From the NCBI GenBank assembly GCA_903838565.1, contig CAILZB010000017.1, positions 1-42,707 of the forward strand: DNA of 42,707 nucleotides, in the 5' to 3' direction. Made by a program: the position numbers and the translations under genes. Of this stretch, positions 1-11,575 are shown in pieces. The DNA is from an uncultured beta proteobacterium (GTDB taxonomy: Bacteria > Pseudomonadota > Gammaproteobacteria > Burkholderiales > Burkholderiaceae_C). Below the pieces are notes generated by a model that was given only the letters and a program-made list of their open reading frames with translations, was not told the origin of the DNA and did no database searches. The number at the start of each line of letters is the position of its first letter. The first letter of the stretch is position 1.

Positions 1-363
1 CTGCACACCGGCATGGACTTCCAGGCGCCAGTGGGAACGGCGATTCTGGCCGCAGCCGGCGGCGTGGTGGTGGTGCAGGAATTCCATCCGGAATACGGCA
101 ACATGGTGGAGATCGACCACGGCAACAACCTGGTGACGCGATACGCCCATGCGTCCAAGGTGCTGGTGAAAAAGGGCGACCTGATCCGGCGCGGACAGGA
201 GATTGCCGAGGTCGGAACCACCGGCCGATCCACCGGATCGCATCTGCATTTCGAGGTGCTGGTGCAAGGTGTGCCGCAGGACCCGCAGAAGTTTCTGGCA
301 GCCGGCGAGGGCGTGGCGCGCGAGCAAGTCGCCGCGGCGGGCCGCAAGCGTGGTCTGAAGTAG
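1..363 (+). CDS. M23 family metallopeptidase (LytM/peptidoglycan endopeptidase), C-terminal part, 5' truncated
   Basis: The reading frame is open from base 1, so only the last 120 residues of a longer protein are present. They form most of a LytM/M23 zinc peptidase domain: the first zinc ligands are in HTGMD (His2, Asp6 of the visible part) and the HLH motif supplies His81 and His83. The glycine-rich turns around residues 10-21 and 70-80 are typical of the fold. Such enzymes cleave peptidoglycan cross-links in the periplasm or act as EnvC/NlpD-like amidase activators; the intact HxH and HxxxD motifs suggest an active enzyme. The signal peptide and any coiled coil would lie outside the window. 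It precedes secA in the same direction with a 181-bp gap. A perfect GC-rich palindrome (373-386) lies just after the stop, but no T-run follows it. Confidence 0.9.
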   Translation: MHTGMDFQAPVGTAILAAAGGVVVVQEFHPEYGNMVEIDHGNNLVTRYAHASKVLVKKGDLIRRGQEIAEVGTTGRSTGSHLHFEVLVQGVPQDPQKFLAAGEGVAREQVAAAGRKRGLK

Positions 364-490
364 CGCTGCCACCGGGGCCGGCCCCGCCCGTCTCTGGTTA
401 AAATGCGCGATAGGGTCTTGGCGACGGAAAGCGCGCAGGCACGGCTTGCATTCTCTCCCGATAGCCCCAATTGAGCACACATTACTTTAG

Positions 491-527
491 GGACTTCGGT
501 CGCCTGCGAAGCCCCGGTGGGCTTTGC
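491..527 (+). promoter_or_regulatory. secA leader: two mutually exclusive hairpins
   Basis: Three short arms lie 17-54 bases upstream of the secA start. Arm 2 (507-514) can pair with arm 1 (491-498; 7 of 8 pairs, one A-C mismatch, 8-nt loop). Alternatively, bases 506-514 pair with arm 3 (519-527; 9 pairs including one G-U, tetraloop CGGT). The two hairpins cannot coexist. No T-run follows, so this is not an intrinsic terminator, and no clear Shine-Dalgarno sequence precedes the ATG at 545. A role in secA translation control is inference only. Confidence 0.35.
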
Positions 528-544
528 GCGGCGGTCTCGCATTC

Positions 545-3304
<2,760 letters not shown>

Positions 3305-3343
3305 TCGAATCGCTTCTGCCGGGGGCCATGAAGGAGCAGCCCG

Positions 3344-4585
3344 ATGACCGTCAATTTTTCTGCGACCGACCCGGCTGACCTGCTGGCCATTGCCGGCGTC
3401 ACGCTGGGTTCGACCGAGGCCGGGATCCGCAAGGCGGGGCGCCTGGATCTGACCGTTCTTCTGATCGCCGAAGGCGCTTCGGTGTCGGGCGTGTTCACGC
3501 AGAACCGCTTTTGCGCCGCGCCGGTGCAAGTCTGTCGCCAGCATCTGGAGCAATGCGCAAGTTCGGGCTTGTCGGTGCGGGCGCTGGTGATCAACACCGG
3601 CAACGCCAATGCCGGCACCGGACAGGAAGGGCTGGCGCGCGCCCGCGCCACCAGCGCCGCACTGGCGCAGACGCTGGGCGTGGAGCCGGAGCAGGTGCTG
3701 CCGTTTTCGACCGGCGTGATCATGGAGCAGTTGCCGCACGAGCGCATCGTCGCCGGCCTGCCCGCTGCCCTGGCAGACGCGAATGCAAATCACTGGGGAC
3801 GTGCAGCGCAGGCCATCATGACCACCGACACCGTGCCCAAGGCCTTCAGCGCGAAAGTGCAGATCGGCGGCACGGCGGTCTGCATCACCGGTATCAGCAA
3901 GGGCGCGGGCATGATCCGCCCCAACATGGCGACGATGCTGGGCTTCATCGCCACCGACGCCTGCGTCGCACCCGCCCTGATGCAGCAGTTGGCGCGCGAC
4001 CTGGCCGAAGCCTCGTTCAACCGCGTCACCGTGGACGGTGATACCTCGACCAACGATTCGCTGGTGCTAATCGCCACGAACCGGGCGGCACACGCGCCTA
4101 TCACGTCACTTGACAGCACCGATGGCCAGGCCTTGAAGGCGGCTCTGATCGAGGTCGCGCGCAAGCTGGCGCAGGCGATTGTGCGCGACGGCGAGGGCGC
4201 GACCAAATTCATCACGATCCAGGTTGAAGGCGGCAAGAGTGGCGACGAGTGCCGCAAGGTGGCGTACGCGATTGCGCATTCGCCGCTGGTAAAGACGGCC
4301 TTCTTTGCCAGTGACCCGAACCTGGGCCGCATCCTGGCGGCCGTGGGCTACGCTGGCATCGACGACCTCGATCAATCCGGCATCGATCTGTACCTGGACG
4401 ACGTGCTGGTGGCAGTTCAGGGCGGGCGCAACCCGGCGTACCGCGAGGAAGACGGCCAGCGCGTGATGCGGCAAAGTGAAATCACGGTGCGCGTGCTGCT
4501 GGGACGCGGCGCGGCCAGCGACACGGTATGGACCTGCGACCTGAGCCACGACTACGTCACCATCAACGCCGACTACCGCTCATGA
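3344..4585 (+). CDS. argJ: Bifunctional glutamate N-acetyltransferase / ornithine acetyltransferase ArgJ
   Basis: ArgJ transfers acetyl from N-acetylornithine to glutamate in the cyclic arginine pathway; bifunctional forms also use acetyl-CoA. The 413-residue protein carries the autoproteolysis site [16 protein letters not shown], in which Thr197 of ATML should become the N-terminal nucleophile of the beta chain. Other family landmarks are [32 protein letters not shown] and [17 protein letters not shown]. The ATG at 3344 is preceded by AAGGAG at good spacing. The stop overlaps the next start (ATGA at 4582-4585), implying translational coupling with the ATPase. The gene lies between secA and a DUF815 ATPase, an order I recognise from Burkholderiales. 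Confidence 0.97.
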   Translation: MTVNFSATDPADLLAIAGVTLGSTEAGIRKAGRLDLTVLLIAEGASVSGVFTQNRFCAAPVQVCRQHLEQCASSGLSVRALVINTGNANAGTGQEGLARARATSAALAQTLGVEPEQVLPFSTGVIMEQLPHERIVAGLPAALADANANHWGRAAQAIMTTDTVPKAFSAKVQIGGTAVCITGISKGAGMIRPNMATMLGFIATDACVAPALMQQLARDLAEASFNRVTVDGDTSTNDSLVLIATNRAAHAPITSLDSTDGQALKAALIEVARKLAQAIVRDGEGATKFITIQVEGGKSGDECRKVAYAIAHSPLVKTAFFASDPNLGRILAAVGYAGIDDLDQSGIDLYLDDVLVAVQGGRNPAYREEDGQRVMRQSEITVRVLLGRGAASDTVWTCDLSHDYVTINADYRS

Positions 4586-5460
4586 ACGACCAACTGGAGC
4601 GCCTGATTGCCCAGGTGGAGCGGCTGGTGTCGCACGTCCAGCTGCTGGCGCCTCAGCCCCTGGCTGCGCCCGATTGGTCGCAGGCCGTGGCCTTCCGCTA
4701 TCGCAAGCGCAGCTCGGGCCATGCCACGCTGGAAGCCGTGCAGCATGTGGGTCACATCGCACTGGGCGACCTGAAGGAAATTGACGATCAAAAGGCCAAG
4801 GTGCAGCGCAACACGCTACAGTTTGTCGAAGGCAAACCGGCCAACAACCTGCTGCTCACGGGGGCACGTGGTACGGGCAAGTCTTCGCTCATCAAGGCCT
4901 GTTTGAACCAGTACGCGGATCAGGGCTTGCGCCTGATCGAGGTCGACAAGGCGGACCTGGTCGATCTGCCCGACATCGTTGACGTGGTGGCGCAGCGTCC
5001 CGAAAAATTCCTGGTGTATTGCGATGACCTGAGCTTTGACGACGGCGAGCCCGGCTACAAGGCGCTGAAGTCGGTGCTTGACGGTTCGGTGGCGGCCAGC
5101 ACGCCCAACGTGCTGATTTACGCGACCAGCAACCGGCGCCATCTGCTGCCCGAATACATGGCGGAGAACCTCACTTACACACACACCGACGACGGCGAAG
5201 TGCATCCCGGCGAAGGCGTGGAAGAAAAGATTTCGCTGTCCGAGCGCTTCGGCCTGTGGGTGAGCTTTTATCCCTTCAGTCAGGACGAATACCTCGCCAT
5301 CGTGGCGCAGTGGCTGAGCTCGTTTGGCGTTGACGCTGCTGGCATTGCGGCGGCTCGCGCCGACGCGCTGGTGTGGGCGCTGGAGCGTGCCTCGCGCAGC
5401 GGTCGTGTCGCCTACCAGTTTGCCCGCGATTACGCGGGTCGCCACAGCCTGAGCGCATGA
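4582..5460 (+). CDS. DUF815-family AAA+ type ATPase
   Basis: A 292-residue P-loop ATPase of the DUF815 (PF05673) family, whose cellular role is not established. The Walker A motif GARGTGKSS lies at about residues 94-102 and a Walker B-like [11 protein letters not shown] follows about 45 residues later. [14 protein letters not shown] resembles the sensor 1 region. The N-terminus has a short helical, possibly coiled stretch ([20 protein letters not shown]). The start at 4582 is chosen over an in-frame codon at 4528 inside argJ because it forms an ATGA overlap with the argJ stop and starts at the natural N-terminus. The 3' end overlaps mutT in the same way. The coupling to argJ and mutT is conserved gene order and gives no clear functional clue. 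Confidence 0.92.
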   Translation: MNDQLERLIAQVERLVSHVQLLAPQPLAAPDWSQAVAFRYRKRSSGHATLEAVQHVGHIALGDLKEIDDQKAKVQRNTLQFVEGKPANNLLLTGARGTGKSSLIKACLNQYADQGLRLIEVDKADLVDLPDIVDVVAQRPEKFLVYCDDLSFDDGEPGYKALKSVLDGSVAASTPNVLIYATSNRRHLLPEYMAENLTYTHTDDGEVHPGEGVEEKISLSERFGLWVSFYPFSQDEYLAIVAQWLSSFGVDAAGIAAARADALVWALERASRSGRVAYQFARDYAGRHSLSA

Positions 5461-5933
5461 AGCCGGCGCCTCTGGTCGCGGATGCGCACCGACCACGCGT
5501 GGAGCTGGGTGAACGCCAGGTGGTCGAAGTGGCCGTGGGCATCCTTATTCAATCCAACGGCGACTTTCTGCTGACCACGCGCCCCGCGGGCAAGGTCTAC
5601 TCAGGTTACTGGGAGTTTCCTGGCGGCAAGCTGGAGGCGGGAGAGTCGGTGGAGCAGGCGCTGCGGCGCGAACTGCACGAGGAACTGGGCATCACGCTGG
5701 GCAAAGTCCAGGCCTGGAAAACCGAGCTGGTGGACTACCCGCACGCGCTGGTGCGACTGAACTTTTGTAAGGTGTTCGACTGGAGCGGCGAGCTGCAGAT
5801 GCGCGAGGCGCAGTCGTTTTCGTGGGAGCGTCTGCCGGTGGCCGTGGTTCCGGTCTTGCCCGGAACCGTGCCGGTGCTGGCCTGGCTGGCGCAGGAGCGC
5901 GGCTTTGTCGGTCGCACGCACACGCCGGGGTGA
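5457..5933 (+). CDS. mutT: Nudix hydrolase, 8-oxo-dGTP diphosphatase MutT-like
   Basis: A 158-residue Nudix protein with a complete Nudix box at residues 57-79 (GKLEAGE, then RELHEELGI), including the catalytic REL..EE core. It also has the WEFPGG lead-in and the FCKVFDWSGEL strand typical of MutT. MutT hydrolyses 8-oxo-dGTP so that oxidised guanine is not incorporated into DNA. The ATG at 5457 overlaps the stop of the ATPase (ATGA), and I prefer it to an upstream in-frame codon at 5373 inside that gene. The gene ends 7 bp before the convergent yacG stop. In some genomes this position holds a MutT fused to a thiamine-phosphate synthase-like domain; here only the Nudix domain is present. Confidence 0.93.
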   Translation: MKPAPLVADAHRPRVELGERQVVEVAVGILIQSNGDFLLTTRPAGKVYSGYWEFPGGKLEAGESVEQALRRELHEELGITLGKVQAWKTELVDYPHALVRLNFCKVFDWSGELQMREAQSFSWERLPVAVVPVLPGTVPVLAWLAQERGFVGRTHTPG

Positions 5934-5940
5934 TCAACGC

Positions 5941-6138
5941 TCACTGCGGCAGCGAATCCGGCTCGTCGTAACTGCCTTCAGTGGGTGGCTGGTCCGGTAG
6001 CCGGAAGGACTCGCTCGACCAGGCGCCCAGGTCGATGTTCTTGCAGCGCTCGCTGCAAAACGGCCGATAGGGGTTGCTCGGGCCATACACGCTGTCGCCA
6101 CCACAGCGGGGGCATTTGACCAAACGACTCAACTGCAC
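5941..6138 (-). CDS. yacG: DNA gyrase inhibitor YacG (zinc-binding)
   Basis: A 65-residue protein with the YacG zinc site: Cys9 and Cys12 in KCPRCGG, Cys28 and Cys32 in FCSERCK, followed by the conserved IDLGAW stretch. YacG binds the GyrB subunit and reduces gyrase activity. The start is a GTG at 6138 that overlaps the end of zapD by 10 bp, so translation is probably coupled. The acidic C-terminal tail ([10 protein letters not shown]) is variable in the family. It is the last gene of the pilBCD-coaE-zapD-yacG operon and converges on mutT. Confidence 0.95.
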   Translation of the reverse strand: MQLSRLVKCPRCGGDSVYGPSNPYRPFCSERCKNIDLGAWSSESFRLPDQPPTEGSYDEPDSLPQ

Positions 6139-6884
6139 AACGTCAACTCGAAAGCCGTGTCCTGGGCGCAGGCGTGCAGGCGGTCGTCCGCCTCGTGGCG
6201 CATGAATCGCACCGACACCATGAGCCGGTTGCCGCTGACTTCCGGAATCAGTCCGGCCTGCGGGTTGATGCGCATGCGCAGCAGTTGAAAGGTCCGGCCC
6301 TGAGGCAGGTTCTGCTGGAACTGTCCGCCCACGGCCATGACCTTCTGGCCTGAACCCGAGTCGCGCAACAGCTTGAGCAACAACAGGACCGAATCCGACA
6401 ACGGCTTGAGCGTTTCCACCCAGCGCCTCAGATCGGTCTGGCGCGCGCCGGGCTCGCCCTGCTGCCAGGCAAAATAGGCCGGCAGATCGAACTCGCAGGT
6501 GCCGCCGGGAATGCTGATGCGGCTGCGAATGCTCATGAGCCAGTCGTTTTCCGTCAGCGCCTGGCCGGCTTTTCCGGTCTGTGCGTTGAGCGCTTCAAAG
6601 CACTGGTGCAGTTGCAAGACCACGGCGTTGAGTGCGTCCTCGGAAATGGCCGGGTTGCCTCGGTAGCTGTTGAGCAACTGTTTTTGTTTTTCCAGATCGC
6701 GCAGCACGTCTGACTTGAGGTCGGCGCGGGCTGCCACGTCCATCACTTCGAAGATGGTGGCGAGCGCGAAATGGTGGTCCAGCGCATCCTCGCGCGGCAC
6801 CAGTTTGTCCAGCCGGTGAAAGAGGTGTTCCAGACGCAAATAGGTCCGGATGCGTTCATTGAAAGGGTATTCGTACAGGATCAC
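6129..6884 (-). CDS. zapD: Cell division protein ZapD (FtsZ-associated)
   Basis: ZapD (formerly YacF) cross-links FtsZ protofilaments and stabilises the Z ring in the cytoplasm. The 251-residue product has the family length and begins with the characteristic [21 protein letters not shown] chose a GTG start at 6884 because the conserved N-terminus begins there. A longer in-frame extension to 7109 runs through coaE in another frame and shows no homology that I recognise. The middle part contains [21 protein letters not shown] and [25 protein letters not shown], both typical of the family. The start lies 26 bp downstream of the coaE stop and the stop overlaps yacG. Confidence 0.95.
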   Translation of the reverse strand: MILYEYPFNERIRTYLRLEHLFHRLDKLVPREDALDHHFALATIFEVMDVAARADLKSDVLRDLEKQKQLLNSYRGNPAISEDALNAVVLQLHQCFEALNAQTGKAGQALTENDWLMSIRSRISIPGGTCEFDLPAYFAWQQGEPGARQTDLRRWVETLKPLSDSVLLLLKLLRDSGSGQKVMAVGGQFQQNLPQGRTFQLLRMRINPQAGLIPEVSGNRLMVSVRFMRHEADDRLHACAQDTAFELTLCS

Positions 6885-6910
6885 GCTTGTGGCTCTTGGT
6901 GTTCGGCGAA

Positions 6911-7519
6911 TCATAGCCCGAAGTGCCGGGCAACTTGCAAGACTTCGCTGCGCAATTGATCCAGGCTCAGACCATCGTTGAAGAGCACGAGGTCGGCCGC
7001 CTGCAGGCGCTGCGCCCGGCTGGCCTGCGACGCCATGATTTTCTCCACGGCCATTCGCGACAAGCCGCTTCGCGCCGTGACGCGATCGATCTGCGTTGGC
7101 TCCAGACAATCGACAACCAGCACGCGGTCCAGTCGGCTGCGCCAGCGCCCCGACTCCACCAGCAGGGGGACGTCAAACACGATGCAGGCGCTGCCAGCGC
7201 GCACGGCCCGGCCTTCCTGCTGCTGTGCCTGCTGCTGCACCAAGGGATGAATGATGGCTTCGAGACGGCGCTTGACGTCGGCGTCTGCGTAAACGAGCTC
7301 GCGCATGGCGTCGCGGTCCATGGCGCCATCTGCGCCAATCATCTGCGGGCCGAATTCAAAGGCGATAGCTGCGATGGCGGCACCACCGGCTTGGGTCGCG
7401 CCGCGTGCCAACGCGTCGGCATCGATCACGACTGCACCACATTCGGCCAGCATTTGCGCGACCGTGCTCTTGCCGCTGCCGATGCCGCCGGTGAGTCCGA
7501 GTCTGCAAACCTCCCGCAT
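6911..7519 (-). CDS. coaE: Dephospho-CoA kinase CoaE
   Basis: CoaE phosphorylates the 3' hydroxyl of dephospho-CoA, the last step of coenzyme A synthesis. The 202-residue protein begins MREVCRLGLTGGIGSGKST, with the P-loop at about residues 11-18, then VIDADALAR (the conserved DAD). Further on are HPLVQQQ, VFDVPLLVESG and LDRVLVVDC. The ATG at 7519 is chosen over far longer upstream in-frame codons, which only read through pilD in a shadow frame. It starts 5 bp after the pilD stop. Its place after pilD is the standard proteobacterial order pilB-pilC-pilD-coaE-zapD-yacG. Confidence 0.97.
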   Translation of the reverse strand: MREVCRLGLTGGIGSGKSTVAQMLAECGAVVIDADALARGATQAGGAAIAAIAFEFGPQMIGADGAMDRDAMRELVYADADVKRRLEAIIHPLVQQQAQQQEGRAVRAGSACIVFDVPLLVESGRWRSRLDRVLVVDCLEPTQIDRVTARSGLSRMAVEKIMASQASRAQRLQAADLVLFNDGLSLDQLRSEVLQVARHFGL

Positions 7520-7524
7520 GAGCG

Positions 7525-8367
7525 CTACAGCCCGACGCTGCGCAGGATGGATTCGGAGCCGAAGATCATCGCAGTCAATCCGGCCATGGCCAGGAAGGGG
7601 CCAAATGGAACATAGCCCCCTTCGCGCAGGCCGGTGGAAAATTTCATGGCGATGCCGATCACCGCGCCGATGACCGAAGCCATCAGAATGATGGGGATCA
7701 GTGCCGGCCAGCCGAACCACGCGCCCAGTGCGGCAAAGAGCTTGAAGTCGCCAAAGCCCATGCCTTCCTTGCCGGTGGCAAGTTTGAATCCCCAGTACAC
7801 CAGCCAAAGCGACAGGTAGCCCGCCACGGCGCCCCAGAACGCCGTACTCAGCGGCACGGCAGTCCAATGCAGGGCGCTGGCGATCAGCCCACCCCAGAGC
7901 AGCGGCAGCGTGATGTCGTCGGGCAGCAGCGTGGTGTCCCAATCGATCAGCGTCAGCGCCACCAGCACCGCGGAGAATGCGCACCAGGCGGCGGCCGTGG
8001 CTGACAGGTTCCAGCGCACACCGCAGTAAAGGAACATGCCGCCAGTGACCAGTTCTACCAGCGGATAGCGCACGCTGATTTTGGCGGCGCAGGCGGAGCA
8101 TTTGCCGCGCAAAAAGAGGTAACTCAGCACCGGGATGTTTTCATACCAGGTGATCTGGTGGCCGCAGCTCGGGCAGCGCGAGCGCGGCAGCATCAGGTTG
8201 AAGGTTTCGAGCACCTCAGGTTCCTTGCCCAGCATTTGCTGGCACTCGGCTGCCCATTGCCGCTCCAGCATCTTGGGCAGTCGGTAGATCACCACGTTCA
8301 GGAAACTGCCGACGAGCAGGCCCAGTGTGCCCAGCACCAGGGCGGCGTACCAGACCGGCGACCCCAT
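7525..8367 (-). CDS. pilD: Prepilin peptidase / N-methyltransferase PilD
   Basis: PilD is the inner-membrane aspartyl protease that removes the leader of type IV prepilins and methylates the new N-terminus; it can also serve type II secretion pseudopilins. The 280-residue protein has the N-terminal GSFLNVVIYRLP motif and the zinc-binding pairs Cys65/Cys68 and Cys90/Cys93 of the methyltransferase domain. The two catalytic aspartates lie in LIDWDTTLLPDD (about residue 142) and GMGFGDFKLF (about residue 205), within several hydrophobic helices. The ATG shares one base with the pilC stop (TGATG), so the genes are translationally coupled. Confidence 0.97.
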   Translation of the reverse strand: MGSPVWYAALVLGTLGLLVGSFLNVVIYRLPKMLERQWAAECQQMLGKEPEVLETFNLMLPRSRCPSCGHQITWYENIPVLSYLFLRGKCSACAAKISVRYPLVELVTGGMFLYCGVRWNLSATAAAWCAFSAVLVALTLIDWDTTLLPDDITLPLLWGGLIASALHWTAVPLSTAFWGAVAGYLSLWLVYWGFKLATGKEGMGFGDFKLFAALGAWFGWPALIPIILMASVIGAVIGIAMKFSTGLREGGYVPFGPFLAMAGLTAMIFGSESILRSVGL

Positions 8368-9584
8368 CAGACGACCTGACCCAGCTTGAAGATCGGCAGG
8401 TACATGGCGACGACGATGCCGCCAATGAGGCCGCCCAGGAACACGATGATGATGGGCTCCATCAGGCTCGACAATCCGGCGACCATGTCATCAACTTCGG
8501 CCTCGTAAAAATCCGCCGCCTTGCCCAGCATGTGGTCGATGGCGCCGGACTCTTCGCCGATGGCGCACATCTGCAACACCATGGTGGGAAACAGGTTGGC
8601 GTTGCCCATGGCCGCTGTCAGACTGGTGCCGGTGGACACCTCCTGCTGGATTCTTTCAGTCGCCTTGAGATAGACAAAATTGCCCGATGCGCCGCCCACC
8701 GAATCCAGCGCCTCGACCAGCGGCACGCCGGCGGCGAACATGGTCGAGAGGGTTCGGGTCCAGCGCGCGATCACGGACTTTTCGATCAGCGTGCCAAAGA
8801 TCGGCATCTTCAGCAGCAGGCGGTCCATCACCATCTGCATCTTCTCGTTGCGCTTCCAGGCCTCAAAGAAGAAATAAAGTCCGCCGCCGATGCCGCCAAA
8901 GATCAGCCACCAGTATTTGACAAATACCTCGCTCACGGCGATCACGAACAGCGTAGGAGCGGGTAAATCGGCACCAAAACTGGAGAAGACGGTTTTGAAC
9001 GCGGGCACCACGAAGATCATGATCACCGCCGTCACGACGAAGGCCACGACCACCACGGAAATCGGGTACATCAGCGCCGACTTGATCTTGGACTTGATGG
9101 CCTCGGTCTTTTCCATGTAGACCGCGAGCCGATCCAGCAGTTGCTCCAGAATACCGGCGGCTTCACCGGCTTCGACCAGGTTGCAGTACAGGGTGTCAAA
9201 GTACATCGGGAACTTGCGAAACGCCGCGCTGAGCGAGGTTCCGGTCTCCACATCGGTCCGGATGTCGTTGAGCAATTTGGTCACGCTCGCATTGGCATTG
9301 CCCCGGCCCACGATGTCGAAGGCCTGCAGCAGCGGGACACCCGCCTTCATCATGGTGGCGAGCTGGCGCGTGAAGATCGCCATGTCCTTGGGCTTGATCG
9401 CCTTGCCGCGGCTCAGCTTTCGCTTGCGGATCTTGCTCGGCAGAATTCCCTGGCGCCGCAGCGCCGACACCACATGGTTTTCGCCGGCGGCCCGGGTTTC
9501 GCCACGAACTTGCTTTCCGTTACGGTCTTTGCCTTCCCATTCAAAGACAAAGTCCTTGACGCTCTTGCTGGTCGCGGTGGCCAT
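8367..9584 (-). CDS. pilC: Type IV pilus inner-membrane platform protein PilC
   Basis: PilC (GspF family) is the inner-membrane platform on which the PilB and PilT motors act. The 405-residue protein has two GspF repeats, each with a helical cytoplasmic bundle: FTRQLATMMKAGVPLLQAFD near residue 75 and ARWTRTLSTMFAAGVPLVEALD near residue 275. The conserved GEAAGILEQLLDRLA and GEESGAIDHMLGKAADFYE segments follow each. Hydrophobic spans occur around VVVVAFVVTAVIMIFVVPAF, before FFFEAWKRNEKM, and at the C-terminus (IIIVFLGGLIGGIVVAMYLP). It lies 31 bp after pilB and overlaps pilD by one base. Confidence 0.97.
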   Translation of the reverse strand: MATATSKSVKDFVFEWEGKDRNGKQVRGETRAAGENHVVSALRRQGILPSKIRKRKLSRGKAIKPKDMAIFTRQLATMMKAGVPLLQAFDIVGRGNANASVTKLLNDIRTDVETGTSLSAAFRKFPMYFDTLYCNLVEAGEAAGILEQLLDRLAVYMEKTEAIKSKIKSALMYPISVVVVAFVVTAVIMIFVVPAFKTVFSSFGADLPAPTLFVIAVSEVFVKYWWLIFGGIGGGLYFFFEAWKRNEKMQMVMDRLLLKMPIFGTLIEKSVIARWTRTLSTMFAAGVPLVEALDSVGGASGNFVYLKATERIQQEVSTGTSLTAAMGNANLFPTMVLQMCAIGEESGAIDHMLGKAADFYEAEVDDMVAGLSSLMEPIIIVFLGGLIGGIVVAMYLPIFKLGQVV

Positions 9585-9615
9585 AGTTCTTGGTATTCCT
9601 TGTAACCAGGTTGGG

Positions 9616-11352
9616 TTAATCGTTGGTGCAGCCCAGCACTTCTTCGATTGAAGTCATGCCTTTTTTGACCTTGAACAGACCCGACTGCCGCAAACTGCGC
9701 ACGCCCTCACGTCGGGATTGCTCGGCAATTTCCAGCGAACTGCCGTCCCGCAAAATAATACGTTGAATTTCCTCTGTAATGGGCATCACCTGGTAAATAC
9801 CGACGCGTCCTTTGTAACCGTTGTTGCACATCGAGCAGCCCACCGGACGGTAGGGCGTCCAGCTGCCGTCGAGATCTTCTTCGGTGAAACCCGCTTCCAG
9901 CAGCGCGGCACGAGGGATGTCGGCGGGCTGCTTGCAGTTGGGGCACAGCCTGCGCGTCAAGCGCTGCGCCGTGATGAGAATCACGCTGGACGCGATATTG
10001 AAGGGCGCGATGCCCATGTTGCGCATGCGCGTCAGCGTGGCCGGGGCATCGTTGGTGTGCAGTGTGGACAGGACCAGATGCCCGGTCTGCGCGGCCTTGA
10101 TGGAAATGTCGGCGGTTTCCAGATCGCGAATTTCACCGACCATGATGATGTCGGGATCCTGGCGCAGGAAAGACTTCAGCGCCGCGGCAAACGTCAGCCC
10201 CGCCTTTTCATTCACGTTCACCTGATTCACGCCCGGCAGGTTGATTTCCGAAGGGTCTTCGGCCGTCGAGATGTTGACGCCGGGCACATTGAGCAGATTC
10301 AGGCAGGTGTAAAGAGACACCGTCTTGCCCGAGCCCGTGGGTCCGGTGACCAGCACCATGCCGTATGGACGTTGCACCGCCTTGAGCAGGCGCTCCTTTT
10401 CCTCCGGCTCGTAGCCCAGCGCCTCGATGCCCAGCTTGGCGCTGCTCGGATCCAGAATCCGCACCACGATCTTTTCGCCAAACAGCGTGGGCAGGGTGCT
10501 GACGCGAAAGTCGATGACCCGGTCGGGTCCGACCTTGAGTTTCATCCGGCCGTCCTGCGGTACGCGCTTTTCCGAGATGTCCATGCGCGATATCACCTTG
10601 ATGCGCGAGGCCAGTTTGTCCTTGATGGCCACCGGCGGCGAGGCGATTTCGCGCAGCTCGCCGTCGATCCGGAAGCGCACCCGGTAGGTGTGCTCGTAGG
10701 GTTCGAAGTGCAGGTCGGACGCGCGCATGGTGAACGCGTCCAGCAGCATCTTGTGCAGGAATTTCACCACCGGTGCGTCTTCCACCTCGGACGCACCGGA
10801 ATCGCTGCCTTCCAGCGCTGCGGGCTCGCTCGTCTCTTCGTCGAACTCGAAATCGCCGCCGATGATGTGCTCCATCGTCTCGGCGGCGGATTCGGTGGTG
10901 GATGACACCAGTTTGGACAGCTTGGTGTATTCGGCCACGACCCAGTCGACGCCCAACTGGGTGGCGAACTTGATCTTTTCCGACGCTTTCTGATCCGAAG
11001 GGTCGGCGGTCGCCACCAGCAGGCGGTTGTTGCGCTTGTTCAGGACGACGATGCGGAAGTCCTGGCAGATCTTGGCGTCCAGCAGTCCTTTTTGCAGCCG
11101 GGAGATGTCCAGCGCGTCCAGATCCACCAGCGGAACCGAGAACGCGGTCGACATGGCATGCGCCAGTTCGTAGGCCGTGAGGGTGCCGGAGCCGATCAGC
11201 TCGGCGACGAAATTGCTGCGATTGGTCTGCGCCTTGCGGTAGATTTCCTCGGCGCTCTTGCTTGACAACTTTCCCGCGGAAACGAGCACGTGCGCCAGTC
11301 CCGGCAGGGTGATGGAAGCGGAACTGGAATTGAGGGTTTCGACAGCGGCCAT
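9616..11352 (-). CDS. pilB: Type IV pilus assembly ATPase PilB
   Basis: PilB is the hexameric cytoplasmic ATPase that powers pilus extension. The 578-residue protein has an N-terminal GspE_N (MshEN-type) domain of about 150 residues, the N2 region ASDLHFEPYE, and Walker A GPTGSGKT (337-344). After these come AEDPSEI, the Walker B MVGEIRD and the tetracysteine zinc site (Cys470, Cys473, Cys506, Cys509). The linker at about residues 165-195 is very acidic and repetitive. The ATG at 11352 has no Shine-Dalgarno sequence; instead a run of seven C's on the coding strand sits 2 bases before it. First gene of the pilBCD-coaE-zapD-yacG operon, 118 bp downstream of tRNA-Pro on the same strand. Confidence 0.97.
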   Translation of the reverse strand: MAAVETLNSSSASITLPGLAHVLVSAGKLSSKSAEEIYRKAQTNRSNFVAELIGSGTLTAYELAHAMSTAFSVPLVDLDALDISRLQKGLLDAKICQDFRIVVLNKRNNRLLVATADPSDQKASEKIKFATQLGVDWVVAEYTKLSKLVSSTTESAAETMEHIIGGDFEFDEETSEPAALEGSDSGASEVEDAPVVKFLHKMLLDAFTMRASDLHFEPYEHTYRVRFRIDGELREIASPPVAIKDKLASRIKVISRMDISEKRVPQDGRMKLKVGPDRVIDFRVSTLPTLFGEKIVVRILDPSSAKLGIEALGYEPEEKERLLKAVQRPYGMVLVTGPTGSGKTVSLYTCLNLLNVPGVNISTAEDPSEINLPGVNQVNVNEKAGLTFAAALKSFLRQDPDIIMVGEIRDLETADISIKAAQTGHLVLSTLHTNDAPATLTRMRNMGIAPFNIASSVILITAQRLTRRLCPNCKQPADIPRAALLEAGFTEEDLDGSWTPYRPVGCSMCNNGYKGRVGIYQVMPITEEIQRIILRDGSSLEIAEQSRREGVRSLRQSGLFKVKKGMTSIEEVLGCTND

Positions 11353-11422
11353 ATGGGGGGGAATGTACTACGCTTCTCAGGGAAGCAGACCAAATCCGCC
11401 TTGCAGGCTATCCAGTCAATTC

Positions 11423-11461
11423 AAAAACACGCCTGGCGGGCATTCAGCGCCACGGCGCTCC
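11423..11461 (-). terminator. Possible intrinsic terminator after tRNA-Pro
   Basis: Just downstream of the tRNA, on its strand, there are GC-rich inverted repeats (AGCGCC/GGCGCT with a 2-nt loop, then TGGCG/CGCCA) followed by GTGTTTTTG. The T-run at 11423-11427 makes this terminator-like, but the last stem is short. If functional it separates the tRNA transcript from pilB. Confidence 0.4.
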
Positions 11462-11470
11462 AGACACGAT

Positions 11471-11547
11471 TGGTCGGGGTGAGAGGATTCGAACCTCCGA
11501 TCTCTTCGTCCCGAACGAAGCGCCTTACCGGACTAGGCCACACCCCG
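11471..11547 (-). tRNA. tRNA-Pro (anticodon CGG)
   Basis: The reverse strand folds as a complete tRNA of 77 nt. The acceptor stem is CGGGGTG/CACCCCG (7 perfect pairs), followed by discriminator A and an encoded CCA. The anticodon arm is CTTCG-TTCGGGA-CGAAG with anticodon CGG, and the T arm is GGAGG-TTCGAAT-CCTCT. The anticodon arm and much of the T arm match what I recall of E. coli proline tRNA(CGG). It reads CCG codons. It lies between ispB and pilB, on the same strand as both. Confidence 0.97.
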
Positions 11548-11575
11548 AAGTTCTCGCCTCAGCCCTGATTCCTGA

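Noticed and set aside
373..386. CGGGGCCGGCCCCG palindrome as terminator of the M23 gene
   Set aside because: No T-run follows, and such a GC palindrome can occur by chance in this composition.
6885..7109. N-terminal extension of zapD to 7109
   Set aside because: Overlaps coaE in another frame; ZapD similarity begins at the GTG at 6884.
7520..8101. N-terminal extension of coaE to 8101
   Set aside because: It reads through pilD in another frame and shows no CoaE-like sequence before MREVCRLGLTGG.
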